Source of the DNA: Anaerolineales bacterium
GTDB taxonomy: Bacteria > Chloroflexota > Anaerolineae > Anaerolineales > DRMV01
Direction: 5' to 3'
Assembly: GCA_026996855.1 (NCBI GenBank)
Contig: JALWJZ010000103.1
Span: 22,185 to 86,184, forward strand
DNA length: 64,000 nt
Part shown: positions 20,945-31,702 of the stretch, piece by piece
Numbering within the stretch: position 1 is the stretch's first letter
How the letters are laid out: each line of letters begins with the position of its first letter
Notes under the pieces: generated by a model
The model's database searches: none
The model's input: the letters and a program-made list of their open reading frames with translations, nothing else
Told to the model about the DNA's origin: nothing
Program-made: the position numbers and the translations under genes

Positions 20945-22327
20945 TCAGGAAAGGGTCGCATTTTTGAAGCGGGCCTCCTCCTCGGCCACCCGGGCCAGGA
21001 AGGTCTCCAGAACCTGCAAGGCCCGCTGGGCGTAGGCCTGATGGCGGGCGCGTTTATCCCGGATGGGCTGCTCCAGGGGCGGAAGCAGGCCGAAGTTGGC
21101 CTTCATGGGCTGGAAGTCGGCCTCGGAGGCATGGGTGATGTAATAGGTCAGCGCGCCCAGCATGGTCTCCCGGGGCAGCACCAGGGGCGGCAGGCCGTGG
21201 GCGATGCGGGCCGCGTTCCAGCCCGCGAGCAGGCCGGTGGCGATGTTGCCCACGTAGCCTTCCACGCCCACGATTTGCCCGGCAAAGAGCAGGTCGGGCC
21301 GCTTTTTGCTTTGCAGGGAAGGCTCCAGCACCGCTGGCGCGAAGATGTAGGTGTTGCGGTGCATCTGGCCGTAACGGGCGAATTCCGCGTTTTCCAGACC
21401 GGGAATCATGCGGAAGACCCGCTTTTGCTCGGAGAACTTCAGGTTGGTCTGGAAGCCCACCATGTTGTACAGGGTGGCGGCCAGGTTGTCCTGGCGGAGT
21501 TGCACCACCGCGAAGGGCTGTTTGCCCGTGCGGGGGTCGATGAGCCCGGTGGGGCGCAGGGGGCCGAAGCGCAGCGCATCCCGCCCGCGCGCGGCCATGA
21601 CCTCGATGGGCAGGCACCCCTCGAAGAAGGGGTGTTTCCCGGCCCGGACGCCCTGCTCCAGTTCCTTCTCGAAATCGTGGAGTTCGATGCGCTCCGCGTG
21701 CACCAGGGCATCCACGAAGGCGTAGTACTGCTCCTCGTTCATGGGGCAGTTGATGTAATCGCCCTCTTCCTGGGTGCCGCGGCCGTAGCGGGAGCCGCGG
21801 AAGCACACGTCCATGTTGATGGAATCGTACACCACGATGGGCGCGATGGCGTCGTAGAAGTAGAGGTGGTCCCGGCCGGTGAAGCGGGCCAGGGCCTGGG
21901 AGAGCCGCGGGGAGGTGAGGGGGCCGCTGGCGATGATGGTCAGACCCTGGGGGATGTCGGTGACCTCTTCGCGGATGATTTCGATGTTGGGGTGGCTTTC
22001 CAGGGCTTCGGTGACCTTGCGCGCGAAGCATTCCCGGTCCACGGCCAGGGCGCTGCCCGCGGGCACTGCGCACTCCTGGGCCAGGGCCAGGAGCAGGGAG
22101 CCCATGCGGCGGATTTCTTCCTTGAGCAGCCCGCCGGCCCGGTCCACCAGGGTGGTGCCCAGGGAATTGGAGCACACCAGTTCGGCCAGGTAGCCGGTGC
22201 GGTGCGCGCCCGTGGTCTTCTTGGGGCGCATCTCGTACAGGCGGACCTGGAGGCCCCGCTGGGCGGCCTGCCAGGCAGCCTCGCTCCCGGCCAGTCCCCC
22301 GCCCACGATGGTGACGACTCGTTCCAT
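20945..22327 (-). CDS. trmFO: Methylenetetrahydrofolate-tRNA-(uracil-5-)-methyltransferase TrmFO
   Basis: [44 protein letters not shown]. Confidence 0.95.
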   Translation of the reverse strand: MERVVTIVGGGLAGSEAAWQAAQRGLQVRLYEMRPKKTTGAHRTGYLAELVCSNSLGTTLVDRAGGLLKEEIRRMGSLLLALAQECAVPAGSALAVDRECFARKVTEALESHPNIEIIREEVTDIPQGLTIIASGPLTSPRLSQALARFTGRDHLYFYDAIAPIVVYDSINMDVCFRGSRYGRGTQEEGDYINCPMNEEQYYAFVDALVHAERIELHDFEKELEQGVRAGKHPFFEGCLPIEVMAARGRDALRFGPLRPTGLIDPRTGKQPFAVVQLRQDNLAATLYNMVGFQTNLKFSEQKRVFRMIPGLENAEFARYGQMHRNTYIFAPAVLEPSLQSKKRPDLLFAGQIVGVEGYVGNIATGLLAGWNAARIAHGLPPLVLPRETMLGALTYYITHASEADFQPMKANFGLLPPLEQPIRDKRARHQAYAQRALQVLETFLARVAEEEARFKNATLS

Positions 22328-22343
22328 GGGGGTTCCTTCTCCT

Positions 22344-22616
22344 TCAAAAAGGGTTCCAATTCTCCACCGCCGCGAATTCGTCTTCCATCTCTTGGGGGGA
22401 GTAATCCAGATAGGCAATGCGTCGTTTCCGAAGCAACTTCAGGAATTCCGCGCGCGAAATACCAAGCAGCCTGGCCGCCTTGCCCGATGAAATCACGTTG
22501 TCCGTAAACAGGGACAACACAAGCCATTCTTTTACGCTGTTCTGGATGCGCGTTTGATCGTATCCGAAGCGCAACAAATCAGAGGGCACTTTCACTTCCA
22601 AGGTTACTTCTGTCAT
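22344..22616 (-). CDS. UPF0175-like small protein (possible orphan antitoxin)
   Basis: [18 protein letters not shown]...[32 protein letters not shown]. Confidence 0.75.
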   Translation of the reverse strand: MTEVTLEVKVPSDLLRFGYDQTRIQNSVKEWLVLSLFTDNVISSGKAARLLGISRAEFLKLLRKRRIAYLDYSPQEMEDEFAAVENWNPF

Positions 22617-22688
22617 GGGAGTCGTCCTTTTTTTCAAGGGGTGAAAAAACTATACATCACAGCAAGGCGCTTTGTCTACTGGTGTCCA

Positions 22689-22832
22689 AAATCCAAAGCG
22701 GCACCAAGGTGCCGCACTCCAAAATCTAAAGCGGCGTCGAGCCGCCGCACCCCAAAACCCAGAGCGGCGCCCAGGCGCCGCACTCCAAAAGCCAAAGCGG
22801 CGTCGAGGTGCCGCACTCCGAAAAACGCAGAG
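22689..22832 (+). repeat. Four tandem ~34-bp GC-stem repeats
   Basis: AAAGCGGCACCAAGGTGCCGCACTCCAAAATCT and three variants. Confidence 0.88.
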
Positions 22833-22921
22833 GCCTGCACGTTGGCGAGCGGCGGTATCAATGTACCATAAGCGGCGTGGAAGGGAACGCGGTTTTGGGA
22901 GCCCAAGGGGCGTGGTCACCT

Positions 22922-22965
22922 GAAAAGTCCGGGGCACCACCGCGGCCCCGGACTTTCCCCCATGA
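22922..22965 (-). terminator. Intrinsic terminator downstream of the ADP-forming acyl-CoA synthetase
   Basis: Minus strand: AAAGTCCGGGGC...GCCCCGGACTTTTC. Confidence 0.65.
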
Positions 22966-22987
22966 AAACGCGGGAAGCACGAACGGC

Positions 22988-25126
22988 TCAGCCCTCCTGA
23001 ACCGGGCGGAGCAGGATGCGGGCATCCAGGACGTGCGCGCCCTGGCCCACTTCCATCACCAACAGGGGGTTGATGTCCAACTCTTGGATGGCCTCGATTT
23101 CGGTGGCCAGTTGGGAAAGGCGCATGATGCACTGGGCCAGGGCATGGATGTCGCGCGGGGGCTGGCCCCGGTAGCCGTCCAGCAGCGCCCGGGCCCGGAT
23201 TTCCCGCAACATGCGGTACGCGCCCAGTTCCCGCACCGGCGCGATGCGGAAGGTGACGTCTTTCAGCACTTCCACGTACACGCCGCCCAGGCCGAACATG
23301 AGCAGGGGGCCGAAGTGGGGGTCCCGGTGCATGCCCAGGATGGTCTCCAGGCCTTTGGAGGTGGGGAGGAATTTTTGCACGTACACGCCCCAGATGTCGG
23401 CATCGGGCATGGCGGCCAGGGCCCGGGCCAGCACCTGGTTGTAGGCTTCCCGTACCTGGTCGGGGTCTTGCAGGTTGAGGACCACGCCGCCCACGTCGAA
23501 TTTGTGGATGATGTGGGGCGAGACGATTTTGACCACCACGGGGTAGCCGATGTCTTCGGCCGCCCGGACGGCTTCGTCTTCGGTCCGGGCCAGGCGTCCG
23601 GGTACGGTGGGGAAACCGTAGGCCCGCAGCACCGCATGGGCCTCGGGTTCGGGCAGGAAGGTGCGCCCTTCGGCCCGGGCCTTTTCCACGATGGCCCGGG
23701 CGGTTTCCCGGTCCACGTCGTCGAAAATGCGCACGGGGGTACGGGGACGGTTCACCCACGCGGTGTAGCGCACCATTTCGGCCAGGGCGCGCGCCGCGGC
23801 CTCGGGGAAGCGGTAGTTGGGGATGCGAGCCTCGTCCAGGATGGCCAGTACCCGCTCCAGCCCCTCCAGGGCCATGAAGCAGGCCACCACGGGTTTGGAG
23901 GCGGGATGCCGGGTCACCACCTGCACCACGGTACGGGCCACGGCTTCCAGGTCCACCATGATTTGCGGGGTGCAGATGACCATCACCGCGTCCACGTTGG
24001 GGTCGTCCAGCACGGCCTGGAGGGCCAGGGCGTAGCGGTCTTCCTTGGCGTCGCCGATGAGGTCGATGGGGTTCTGGACGCTGGCCGTGGGGGGCAGGTG
24101 GGACCGCAGGTGTTCCCGGGTTTCGCGAGTGAGGGGGGCCATGCGCAGGCCGTAGCGCACGCAGGCATCCGTGGCCATGATGCCCGGGCCGCCGGCGTTG
24201 GTGACGATGGCCACTTTTTCGCCCTTGGGCAGGGGTTGCAGGGCCAGGGCCCGGGCATAGTCGAAGAGTTCTTCCAGGGTGTCGGCCCGCAGCACGCCGC
24301 TCTGGCGGAAGAGGGAATCGTACACCTCGTCGGAACCGGCCAACGCGCCGGTGTGAGAGGCCGCGGCCCGGGCGCCTTCCCGGGTGCGGCCGGATTTGAT
24401 GGCCAGGACGGGTTTCTTCTCCGTTACCCGGCGGGCCAGTTCGATGAAGCCTTTGGGGTCCTCCAGGTCTTCCAGGTACAGCAGGATGACGTCGGTTTGG
24501 GGGTCTGCGGCCAGAGCCTCCAGCAGGTGGTTTTCGTGAAGCAAGGCTTTGTTGCCCACGGAAAGGAATTTGGACAGGCCGATGTTTTCGCCCACCACGT
24601 ACTCCAGCGCGGCCACGCCCACCGCGCCGCTCTGGGAAATGAAGGCGATGTTGCCGGGCAGGGGCATGGAGCGGGCAAAGGTGGCGTTGAGCCGCACCCC
24701 GGGGTCGGTGTTCATCAGGCCCAAACAGTTGGGTCCCATGAGCGCGATGCCGTACTGGCGGCCGATGTCGCGGATTTGCGCTTCCAGTCTGGCCCCTTCG
24801 GGGCCGATTTCCTTGAAGCCCGCGGTAATGATGACCGCGGCGGGAATGCCCTTGACGCCGCACTCCTCCAGCACTTTGGGCACCACCCGCGCGGGCACCA
24901 CGATGACGGCCAGGTCGATGGGGTCGGGGATGTCCAGCACCGAGGCGTAAGCCCGCACGCCCATGATGCTGTAGGCTTTGGGGTTGACGGGATACACCAC
25001 GCCCTGGAATTCGCCCAGGAGGATGTTGGCGAACACGGCGCGACCCACCGTATCCGGCCGGGTGGAAGCGCCGATGACGGCCACGGAAGTGGGGGAGAGC
25101 AGGGCTTGAATCTGTTGGTTTTGCAT
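22988..25126 (-). CDS. Acetate/acyl-CoA ligase (ADP-forming), fused alpha-beta subunits
   Basis: ALMGPNCLGLMNTDPGVRLNATFA; AIVTNAGGPGIMATDAC; HIIHKFDVGGVVLNL. Confidence 0.93.
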   Translation of the reverse strand: MQNQQIQALLSPTSVAVIGASTRPDTVGRAVFANILLGEFQGVVYPVNPKAYSIMGVRAYASVLDIPDPIDLAVIVVPARVVPKVLEECGVKGIPAAVIITAGFKEIGPEGARLEAQIRDIGRQYGIALMGPNCLGLMNTDPGVRLNATFARSMPLPGNIAFISQSGAVGVAALEYVVGENIGLSKFLSVGNKALLHENHLLEALAADPQTDVILLYLEDLEDPKGFIELARRVTEKKPVLAIKSGRTREGARAAASHTGALAGSDEVYDSLFRQSGVLRADTLEELFDYARALALQPLPKGEKVAIVTNAGGPGIMATDACVRYGLRMAPLTRETREHLRSHLPPTASVQNPIDLIGDAKEDRYALALQAVLDDPNVDAVMVICTPQIMVDLEAVARTVVQVVTRHPASKPVVACFMALEGLERVLAILDEARIPNYRFPEAAARALAEMVRYTAWVNRPRTPVRIFDDVDRETARAIVEKARAEGRTFLPEPEAHAVLRAYGFPTVPGRLARTEDEAVRAAEDIGYPVVVKIVSPHIIHKFDVGGVVLNLQDPDQVREAYNQVLARALAAMPDADIWGVYVQKFLPTSKGLETILGMHRDPHFGPLLMFGLGGVYVEVLKDVTFRIAPVRELGAYRMLREIRARALLDGYRGQPPRDIHALAQCIMRLSQLATEIEAIQELDINPLLVMEVGQGAHVLDARILLRPVQEG

Positions 25127-25388
25127 ACGGCCGCTCCGTCAGGAAACTTCTCACGCGCTTGAAGGATGCAAGGGGATTTCTTCCACCTTGGATTGTACCT
25201 GAGGGGCGATGGCCTTCGTGGGTGAGAAACAGCACGTTGCCGCTGGCACCTTGCGCGCGAAACGAACCTGGTCCAAAAGGGCAGGAGTTATTCCCTGGCT
25301 TTTTGGTATCCTGGGAGAGGACGGGACCGACGTGGTGCGAAAGAATCGTGTACGTTGCTCCCTACAACTCCAACACCCGCAGGGAAGG

Positions 25389-26513
25389 ATGGAGAACATG
25401 AACGTTTCCGGCGAAAGCAAGCCTCTGGTGTACGACCTGACTTACGAAGACTGGGAGGCCTGGGTGCAGAACCAGGGCCAGCCCCGGTATCGGGCCCGGC
25501 AGATTTGGGAGGGCCTGTACAAGCACCTGTGGCACCGCCCCGAGGATTTTTCCACCCTGCCCAAGGCGTTGCGGGAAGCCCTGGCCCGGGATTTCACCTT
25601 TTCCCATCTGACGCCGGTGAAAGAGCGGCAATCCCGGGACGGCGAGACCCACAAGACCCTCTTTCACCTGCCTGACGGCGCGGCGGTGGAAACGGTGCGG
25701 ATGCGTTACGTGCGACGGCGTACCTTGTGCATCTCCACTCAGGCGGGTTGCGCCATGGGGTGCGTGTTCTGCGCTACGGGGCAGTTGGGGCTGCTGCGCC
25801 ACCTCACACCGGGGGAAATCGTGGAGCAGGTGCTGTACTACGCGCGCAAACTGCGGGCCCAGGGCGACCGGGTGACCAACATCGTGGTCATGGGCATGGG
25901 GGAGCCGCTGCACAATTACGCGGCTACCCTCCAGGCCATGGATACGCTGAACGACCCGCGCGGGTTCGGTCTGGGCGCGCGGCGCATCACCATTTCCACC
26001 GTGGGCCTGGCCCCCAAAATCCGCCAACTGGCCCGGGAGGGGAAGCAGTACAACCTGGCGGTGTCCTTGCATGCCGCGGACGACGACCTGCGGTCCGCGC
26101 TCATCCCCGTGGCTCGCAGGTACCCCCTGGCCGACCTGTTCGATGCCTGCCGGGCATACTTCCAGGCCACCAGGCGACGCATCACCTTCGAATGGACCAT
26201 GATTCGGGACGTGAACGACAGCCCTCAGCAGGCAGAGCGCCTGGCCCGGTGGATTCGGGAATACGGGCTGGTGGCCCATGTGAACGTGATTCCCCTGAAC
26301 CCCACGCCGGGGTACGAGGGCCGGCCCAGCCCCCGTCAGCGCATCGAGGCCTTTGCCGCGGTGCTGGAGGCCCACGGCATCCCCTGCACCGTGCGGGTGC
26401 GCCGGGGCATCGACATCCAGGCCGGTTGCGGTCAACTGGCCGGGGAGCGGCTTGAGAGGGGCAAAATGGCCCTCCATGTCGCTACCGGGAAAAGAGTGGG
26501 AGGAAGGGCATAG
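25389..26513 (+). CDS. rlmN: 23S rRNA (adenine(2503)-C(2))-methyltransferase
   Basis: Radical SAM CISTQAGCAMGCVFCATGQLGLLRHLTPGEIVEQV. Confidence 0.96.
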   Translation: MENMNVSGESKPLVYDLTYEDWEAWVQNQGQPRYRARQIWEGLYKHLWHRPEDFSTLPKALREALARDFTFSHLTPVKERQSRDGETHKTLFHLPDGAAVETVRMRYVRRRTLCISTQAGCAMGCVFCATGQLGLLRHLTPGEIVEQVLYYARKLRAQGDRVTNIVVMGMGEPLHNYAATLQAMDTLNDPRGFGLGARRITISTVGLAPKIRQLAREGKQYNLAVSLHAADDDLRSALIPVARRYPLADLFDACRAYFQATRRRITFEWTMIRDVNDSPQQAERLARWIREYGLVAHVNVIPLNPTPGYEGRPSPRQRIEAFAAVLEAHGIPCTVRVRRGIDIQAGCGQLAGERLERGKMALHVATGKRVGGRA

Positions 26514-26514
26514 G

Positions 26515-27516
26515 GTGACGGAAAAACGCTTCTTTCACGCTCCCCTGTCTGTGGCCCTCCTCTTTCTCGCGGCTCCTTTCCTGGCCGAAGTGCTCCCCGG
26601 TGTGAATCCTCCGGCCGAATTGATGCGCCAACCCGGGGCCGTGCTTCCCCTGGTGGTTTTGTACGGCAGCGGAGCCGTGCTGGCCCGGGAACTCACCGTG
26701 CGCTGGAAAGGTGGGTATCCCACCCTCCTGCTGCTGAGCGCGGCCTACGGGGTGCTCGAGGAAGGCTTGCTGGTGCGCAGTTTCTTCGACCCCGCTTGGC
26801 TGAAATGGCCTGCACTGGCAGGCTATGGGCGCTGGCTGGGGGTGAACCTGGTGTGGGCGCTCCACCTGACCCTGTACCACGCCGTATTCAGCATCGCCAT
26901 CCCGGTAACGCTGGTGCAGCGAGGCCGGGCCTGGCCCCTGGAGCGGCCCTGGCTGGGCCCTTGGGGGTGGTGGCTGGTGGGTGGGTTGTACCTGCTGCGA
27001 TTAGGCCTGGGATGGAGGAGCGATTCCCTTTATCGGGCTTCGGCGTTCCACGTGGCGGGGGTCCTGGTGGTCACGGCTCTTTTGGCCTTCTGGGCCCGCC
27101 GCGTCGCTTCGTTTCCTCGGAAGCCCAGGGGGCAGCAGGTACCGCGGAAGGCGCCCGCCCCCTGGAGGCTGAGCCTGTGGGCGCTGGGCACTTCGACCTT
27201 GTTCTTCGTCGTTTCCTGGGGGCTGCCCTTGTGGGGCGTGCCGGCGTGGGTGGTGGTGCCGGTGCTGTTGGGCCTGGCCATGGGGGCCTTTGCCTTTCTG
27301 GCCGCCTGGGGACGCCGCGGCGGTTGGGGACCGCGCCATCGCTTTGCCCTGGCCTCGGGCGGGGTCCTCTTCTTCGTCCTCCTGGCCTGGTTGCAGGAAT
27401 GGCGACCCGACCCCGCGGCCTCCCGCCAGGGCATGGCGTTGCTGGGCCTTCTGACCGCGCTGATTCTGTTTTGGGCTTATCGCGGCCTTCCCGCCCGGGA
27501 GCCGGGAGCGCTTTAG
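26515..27516 (+). CDS. Polytopic membrane protein (GTG start), unknown function
   Basis: Multiple TM helices; EEGLLVRSFFDPAW... region. Confidence 0.7.
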   Translation: MTEKRFFHAPLSVALLFLAAPFLAEVLPGVNPPAELMRQPGAVLPLVVLYGSGAVLARELTVRWKGGYPTLLLLSAAYGVLEEGLLVRSFFDPAWLKWPALAGYGRWLGVNLVWALHLTLYHAVFSIAIPVTLVQRGRAWPLERPWLGPWGWWLVGGLYLLRLGLGWRSDSLYRASAFHVAGVLVVTALLAFWARRVASFPRKPRGQQVPRKAPAPWRLSLWALGTSTLFFVVSWGLPLWGVPAWVVVPVLLGLAMGAFAFLAAWGRRGGWGPRHRFALASGGVLFFVLLAWLQEWRPDPAASRQGMALLGLLTALILFWAYRGLPAREPGAL

Positions 27517-27550
27517 GCGTTTTGCTTCTTCGTTTGGAGGTGATGGCGCG

Positions 27551-28249
27551 ATGTGCACCCGCATTTCCCTGACGCTGGACCGGGAAAGCCTGGCCCGGGC
27601 CTTCCCCGAATTCGTGCCGCCCACCGAGTGGCGGCCCCGGTACAACCTCAGTCCCGGGCAGCCGGTGCTGGCGGTGCTGAACGACGGCGCGTACGCCATG
27701 CGCCCGGTGTTTTGGGGATGGCGCAAGCCCTGGGCGCCGGAGAAGCGGAGCCTGCTGGTGAACGCCCGTGCGGAGACCGCGCATCAAAAGCCCACCTTTC
27801 GCGAGGCCTTCCTCCGTCGGCGATGCCTGGTACTGGCCGACGGCTTTTACGAATGGAAGGACACGCCCCAGGGTAAGCGCCCCTGGCGTTTCACCCTGAA
27901 GGACGGCCGGCCCTTTGCCCTGGCCGGGTTGTGGGTGGAAGACCAACCCCTGCCCGACGGCACCACCGGCCCAGCCTGCCTGGTGTTGACGGTGGACGCC
28001 AACGCGCTGGTGGGGCGGATTCACCCGCGCATGCCCCTGGTGCTGCCCCGGAATATGTACGAGGTCTGGCTGGCCCCTCACGAGGTGGTGCCGTGGGACC
28101 TGAAACCCCTATTGCGACCCTATCCCGACGAGGGGATGCGTGCGCACCCTGTGAACCCGCGTTGCAACAACCCCCGCTTCGACGACCCCATCTGCGTCCA
28201 GCCTTACGAAGAGGGGGAAGCCCAGCAACCCGGTTTGTTTCACTCGTAG
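27551..28249 (+). CDS. SRAP/HMCES (YedK-like) abasic-site protein
   Basis: MCTR start (Cys2), RYNLSPGQPVLAV, LVNARAETAHQKPTFREAF, CLVLADGFYEWK. Confidence 0.93.
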   Translation: MCTRISLTLDRESLARAFPEFVPPTEWRPRYNLSPGQPVLAVLNDGAYAMRPVFWGWRKPWAPEKRSLLVNARAETAHQKPTFREAFLRRRCLVLADGFYEWKDTPQGKRPWRFTLKDGRPFALAGLWVEDQPLPDGTTGPACLVLTVDANALVGRIHPRMPLVLPRNMYEVWLAPHEVVPWDLKPLLRPYPDEGMRAHPVNPRCNNPRFDDPICVQPYEEGEAQQPGLFHS

Positions 28250-29211
28250 TACAGGCGGAAGATGCGGTCGTACAGGGCCAGGAGCACCTTGCGTACCGGC
28301 CCCAGGTGGGCCAGGCGCCGCAGCAGCCCCGCTTGCCCCCGGGTTGCGGGCGCGGTCGTGGTGCCTCCCTTCCCCCGGAGAAAGTCGGGCAGGCGGTTGC
28401 CCATGTGGTCCACATACGGCCTGGGGGTCATGAGGCGCAGGTAGCCCTTTTCGTTCAGGGCCAGATCCAGCCGGGTGACGTCCGCGCCCATGGGGCGGTC
28501 GTAGGGGAGGGGGAGCACATCCAGCAGCGCGGCCTTGGGGGCCACGAACTGCCAGTGGCCCGCGCCGGCGATGGCTTCCACCCCGCGGTAGCGGATTTTC
28601 AACAGCCGCAGGTTTTCGTACGCCTGCCGGATGCGGTCTTCCGGGTGGCCCAGGCTGCGCTCGAAGGCGCGGAAGTCCTCCCACGCCAGGAAGCGGCCCC
28701 ATTCGGTTTCGGCCTCCGGCTCCCGTTCGGCCCAGGCCCGGGTGGCGGTCCAGCGCTCGGCCGCGTTGGGGAAGGGCCGCGCGGTGACCATGCCTACCCG
28801 GGGGAAGGCCTCCAGGATACGCAGGGAGGCCTCCAGCCAGCCGGGCCGGAAGTACACGTCGCTGTCCGCGTAGGCGACGATTTCCCCCGGCGCGGCAAGG
28901 AAGGCCATGTTCCAGGCACCCGTCTTTCCCAAATTGGCATGGGATAGCATGAGGTAATGAATTTTTCCTTCAAGATGGTATTGCTGAAGCACGGCTCGAG
29001 TGGTAGGTTCGCTCCCGTTGTCAAACACCAGCACTTCAAAAGAATTGGAACGAACACTCTCCCACAAGCTGGTCAGGCTGGCTTGAAAGACTTGCAAACT
29101 TTCCCGATAGTAACCTGCCAAATGCGGGATGTAGGTGACAAAAACTACGGTTACCCGGGCGGGAGCATGTGCTTGATGGGCTTGTTTGGCGGGGTTCTGT
29201 CCTACACGCAT
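28240..29211 (-). CDS. Glycosyltransferase family 2-like protein
   Basis: VTVVFVTYIPHLAGYYRESL, FEVLVFDNGS, NLGKTGAWNMAFLAAPGEIVAYADSDVYFRPGWL. Confidence 0.85.
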   Translation of the reverse strand: MRVGQNPAKQAHQAHAPARVTVVFVTYIPHLAGYYRESLQVFQASLTSLWESVRSNSFEVLVFDNGSEPTTRAVLQQYHLEGKIHYLMLSHANLGKTGAWNMAFLAAPGEIVAYADSDVYFRPGWLEASLRILEAFPRVGMVTARPFPNAAERWTATRAWAEREPEAETEWGRFLAWEDFRAFERSLGHPEDRIRQAYENLRLLKIRYRGVEAIAGAGHWQFVAPKAALLDVLPLPYDRPMGADVTRLDLALNEKGYLRLMTPRPYVDHMGNRLPDFLRGKGGTTTAPATRGQAGLLRRLAHLGPVRKVLLALYDRIFRLYYE

Positions 29212-30146
29212 GGCCGCTCCATCCTGTAGTAGCCGCGCCACCAACCATCCCGGCTCAGCAGCGCGGCCTGCCATTTGCGGCGCACGATGCGAATCAAAAC
29301 CCGTTTCCACCCTCGCTCGGGGAAGCCGTCTTTGAGGAGCCACAGTTCCAGTCGGCGCAGGGGCTTCATGGGGTGCCAGGGCGCGGGGCGAAGGCCCTGG
29401 GGGTACAGGATGTGGGTGGCTTCCCATAGGGTATACATGCGGGCGTCGCCTCCGGCCAGGCGCACGTTCACCCGGCTTTCGGGCTGTTTGTAATGGGGCC
29501 TGCCGCCGGGCAGGTGGCGGTAATGGTGGTTTTGGTGCACCACGAAAACCGTCGGGGTACCGTCCACCATGCGCCAGCCCTGGGCTCGAGCGTTGTAGAC
29601 CATCCAGTTGTCCCACCCGGCCCGGCCGATGGCGAAATCGGGCATGTGCAGGGGCAGGCTTTTGGGGAAGAGGAAATAGTCCATGCCCGTGGGGTTCAGC
29701 CGGCCTTCCCGCAGGGCCCGCCGGGCCAGGTTTTGGGGCCAGGTGGTTTCGGAGAAATCCAGGTCTTCGGTCACGTCCAGGTCCCAGCGCCGCCCGGTGA
29801 CCAGGCTGAAGCCTCCCGCGCGTTCCAGCACCTCCACCGCGTGAAACAGGCAGGGGGTGAAGAGGATGTCCGCGTTGGCCAGCATGAGCCAGGGCGCGGT
29901 GGCCCGCTCGCGGGCCTGGTGGAGGATGTCGGAGAGCAGCGGGGTGCCCTGGGCGTTGCGCCGCACCCGGGGCAGGTACACCAGGCCCAACTCCCGGGCG
30001 ATGGCTTCCGCCCCATCTTCGTCGCCGAAGACCAGCACCTCCAGGCCCAGGGCCTTCCAGTTGCGCAGCGCGTTGGCCTGAATGCGCCGGATGTGGGGGT
30101 CGGTGAAGGGCTTGGGCGAGGTGGCCACGGTGATGCGGGGAGTCAT
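29202..30146 (-). CDS. Glycosyltransferase-like protein
   Basis: ITVATSPKPFTDPHIRRIQANALRNWKALG, WLMLANADILFTP. Confidence 0.75.
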   Translation of the reverse strand: MTPRITVATSPKPFTDPHIRRIQANALRNWKALGLEVLVFGDEDGAEAIARELGLVYLPRVRRNAQGTPLLSDILHQARERATAPWLMLANADILFTPCLFHAVEVLERAGGFSLVTGRRWDLDVTEDLDFSETTWPQNLARRALREGRLNPTGMDYFLFPKSLPLHMPDFAIGRAGWDNWMVYNARAQGWRMVDGTPTVFVVHQNHHYRHLPGGRPHYKQPESRVNVRLAGGDARMYTLWEATHILYPQGLRPAPWHPMKPLRRLELWLLKDGFPERGWKRVLIRIVRRKWQAALLSRDGWWRGYYRMERPCV

Positions 30147-31702
30147 GCCGGGGCTGCCTCCGAAGCATCGGTTTGGGAAGCCAGCATCCCGGCCAGTACC
30201 TCCAGGCCCTGGCGGAGCCAGCGCAGGGTCCGCGCTTTGCCCAGCAAGGCCAGAGTTTCAAAGAGGGGCGGGCTGACCCCGCGGCCGGTTACGGCCACCC
30301 GTACCGCGCTGAAGAGTTTGCGGGGCTTCAGCCCCAATTCTTCCGAAAGGGCGCGCAATGCGGCTTCCAAATTTTCCGCGTTCCAGGGGTCCACCTCTTG
30401 CAGCCGCTGGTACACCTTTTGCAATGCCCGGTACGCGGTGGCCAGGTCCAGTTTTACCTTCTTGTGCCGCACCAGGAATTCCTCAAAGGCTTCGGGGGTG
30501 TGCTGGATGTCTTCCTCGAAGAAGAAACCGGCCAGCCGGGGGGCATCGGCCAGGGTGTGAATGCGGGTTTGGATGAGGGGCACGATGGGTAGCAGGTCTT
30601 CCGCGGTCACGTGGGTGTACCCGGCCTTGTGGAAGAAGGGCACCAATCGGCGGGCCAGGTCTTCCGGGGAAAGGGCGCGCAGGTGCAGGCCGTTGAAATG
30701 GTCCAGTTTGTCGAAATTGACCGCCGCGGGGGAGGGCTTGAGCCGCTCCAGGGAGAACTTCTCGATGAGGTCCTGCATGGTGAAAAACTCGGTGCGGTCG
30801 TCATAGCTCCAGCCCATGAGGGCAATCCAGTTGTTGATGGCCTCGGGCAGGTACCCGGCTTCCCGCAAATCCCGGATGAACACGCCCGCGTAGCCCATTT
30901 TGCGGATTTCTTCCATATCCCGTTTGCTGATTTTGCCCTTACCGCTGGGCTTGAGGAAGGTGGAGAGGTGCACCCATACGGGCTCTTCCCAGCCGAAGGC
31001 CCGGTAGAGGTGCACGTGCAGGGGAAAGGTGGACAGCCATTCGGCCCCTCGCAGCACATGGGTGATGCGCATCAGGTGGTCGTCCACCACCACGGCCAGG
31101 TGATAGGTGGGCAGGCCGTCGGACTTGAGCAGGATGTAGTCGTCGATGTCCTTGTTGGCCACGGTGATGGGGCCGCGGATGAAGTCGTGGCCGGTGATGG
31201 TACCTTCGCGCGGGGCTTTGAAGCGCACCACGTGGGGTTCCCCGGCTTCCACCCGTTTTCGGGCCTCTTCGGGGTCCAGGCGGCGGCAGTGGCCGTCGTA
31301 GCGGGGCGGCAGGCCCAGTTTGCGCTGCCTTTCCCGCATTCGGCGCAGGCGCTCGGGGGTGCAGAAGCAGTAGTACGCGTGGCCCTTTTTCACCAACTCT
31401 TCCGCGTATTTGCGGTACAGGTGGGCCCGCTGGCTCTGGCGGTAAGGGCCGTACGGCCCGCCCACGTCGGGGCCTTCGTCCCAGTGAATGCCGAGCCAGC
31501 GCAGGCCTTCCATCAAATCCTCTTCCGAGCCGGGCACGTAGCGCTTGCGGTCGGTGTCTTCGATGCGCAGGAGGAACTGCCCGCCGGTCTTCCGGGCCAG
31601 CAAGAAGGAGAACAGCGCGGCGCGAGCGCCGCCGATGTGCAGCCATCCCGTAGGGGAAGGGGCGAAACGGGTGCGCGCGGGGCCTTGCATGGAGTGGGTC
31701 AT
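30143..31702 (-). CDS. gltX: Glutamyl-tRNA synthetase
   Basis: RFAPSPTGWLHIGGARAALFSFLLAR; GKGKISKRD (KMSKS-like). Confidence 0.96.
   Translation of the reverse strand: MTHSMQGPARTRFAPSPTGWLHIGGARAALFSFLLARKTGGQFLLRIEDTDRKRYVPGSEEDLMEGLRWLGIHWDEGPDVGGPYGPYRQSQRAHLYRKYAEELVKKGHAYYCFCTPERLRRMRERQRKLGLPPRYDGHCRRLDPEEARKRVEAGEPHVVRFKAPREGTITGHDFIRGPITVANKDIDDYILLKSDGLPTYHLAVVVDDHLMRITHVLRGAEWLSTFPLHVHLYRAFGWEEPVWVHLSTFLKPSGKGKISKRDMEEIRKMGYAGVFIRDLREAGYLPEAINNWIALMGWSYDDRTEFFTMQDLIEKFSLERLKPSPAAVNFDKLDHFNGLHLRALSPEDLARRLVPFFHKAGYTHVTAEDLLPIVPLIQTRIHTLADAPRLAGFFFEEDIQHTPEAFEEFLVRHKKVKLDLATAYRALQKVYQRLQEVDPWNAENLEAALRALSEELGLKPRKLFSAVRVAVTGRGVSPPLFETLALLGKARTLRWLRQGLEVLAGMLASQTDASEAAPA

Noticed and set aside
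20591-21035. Small ORFs with SHGEHG/TEPRRTRSI peptides
   Set aside because: Translations of the dispersed hairpin repeat, not genes
22689-22832. Possible CRISPR array
   Set aside because: Units are contiguous hairpins with no unique spacers and no cas genes nearby
22676-22906. 76-aa ORF with GVRRLDAALDFG repeats
   Set aside because: Translation of the tandem GC-stem DNA repeat
22650-25235. 861-aa and 784-aa ORFs overlapping the ADP-forming acyl-CoA synthetase
   Set aside because: Alternate-frame shadows; the minus 712-aa frame has clear family motifs
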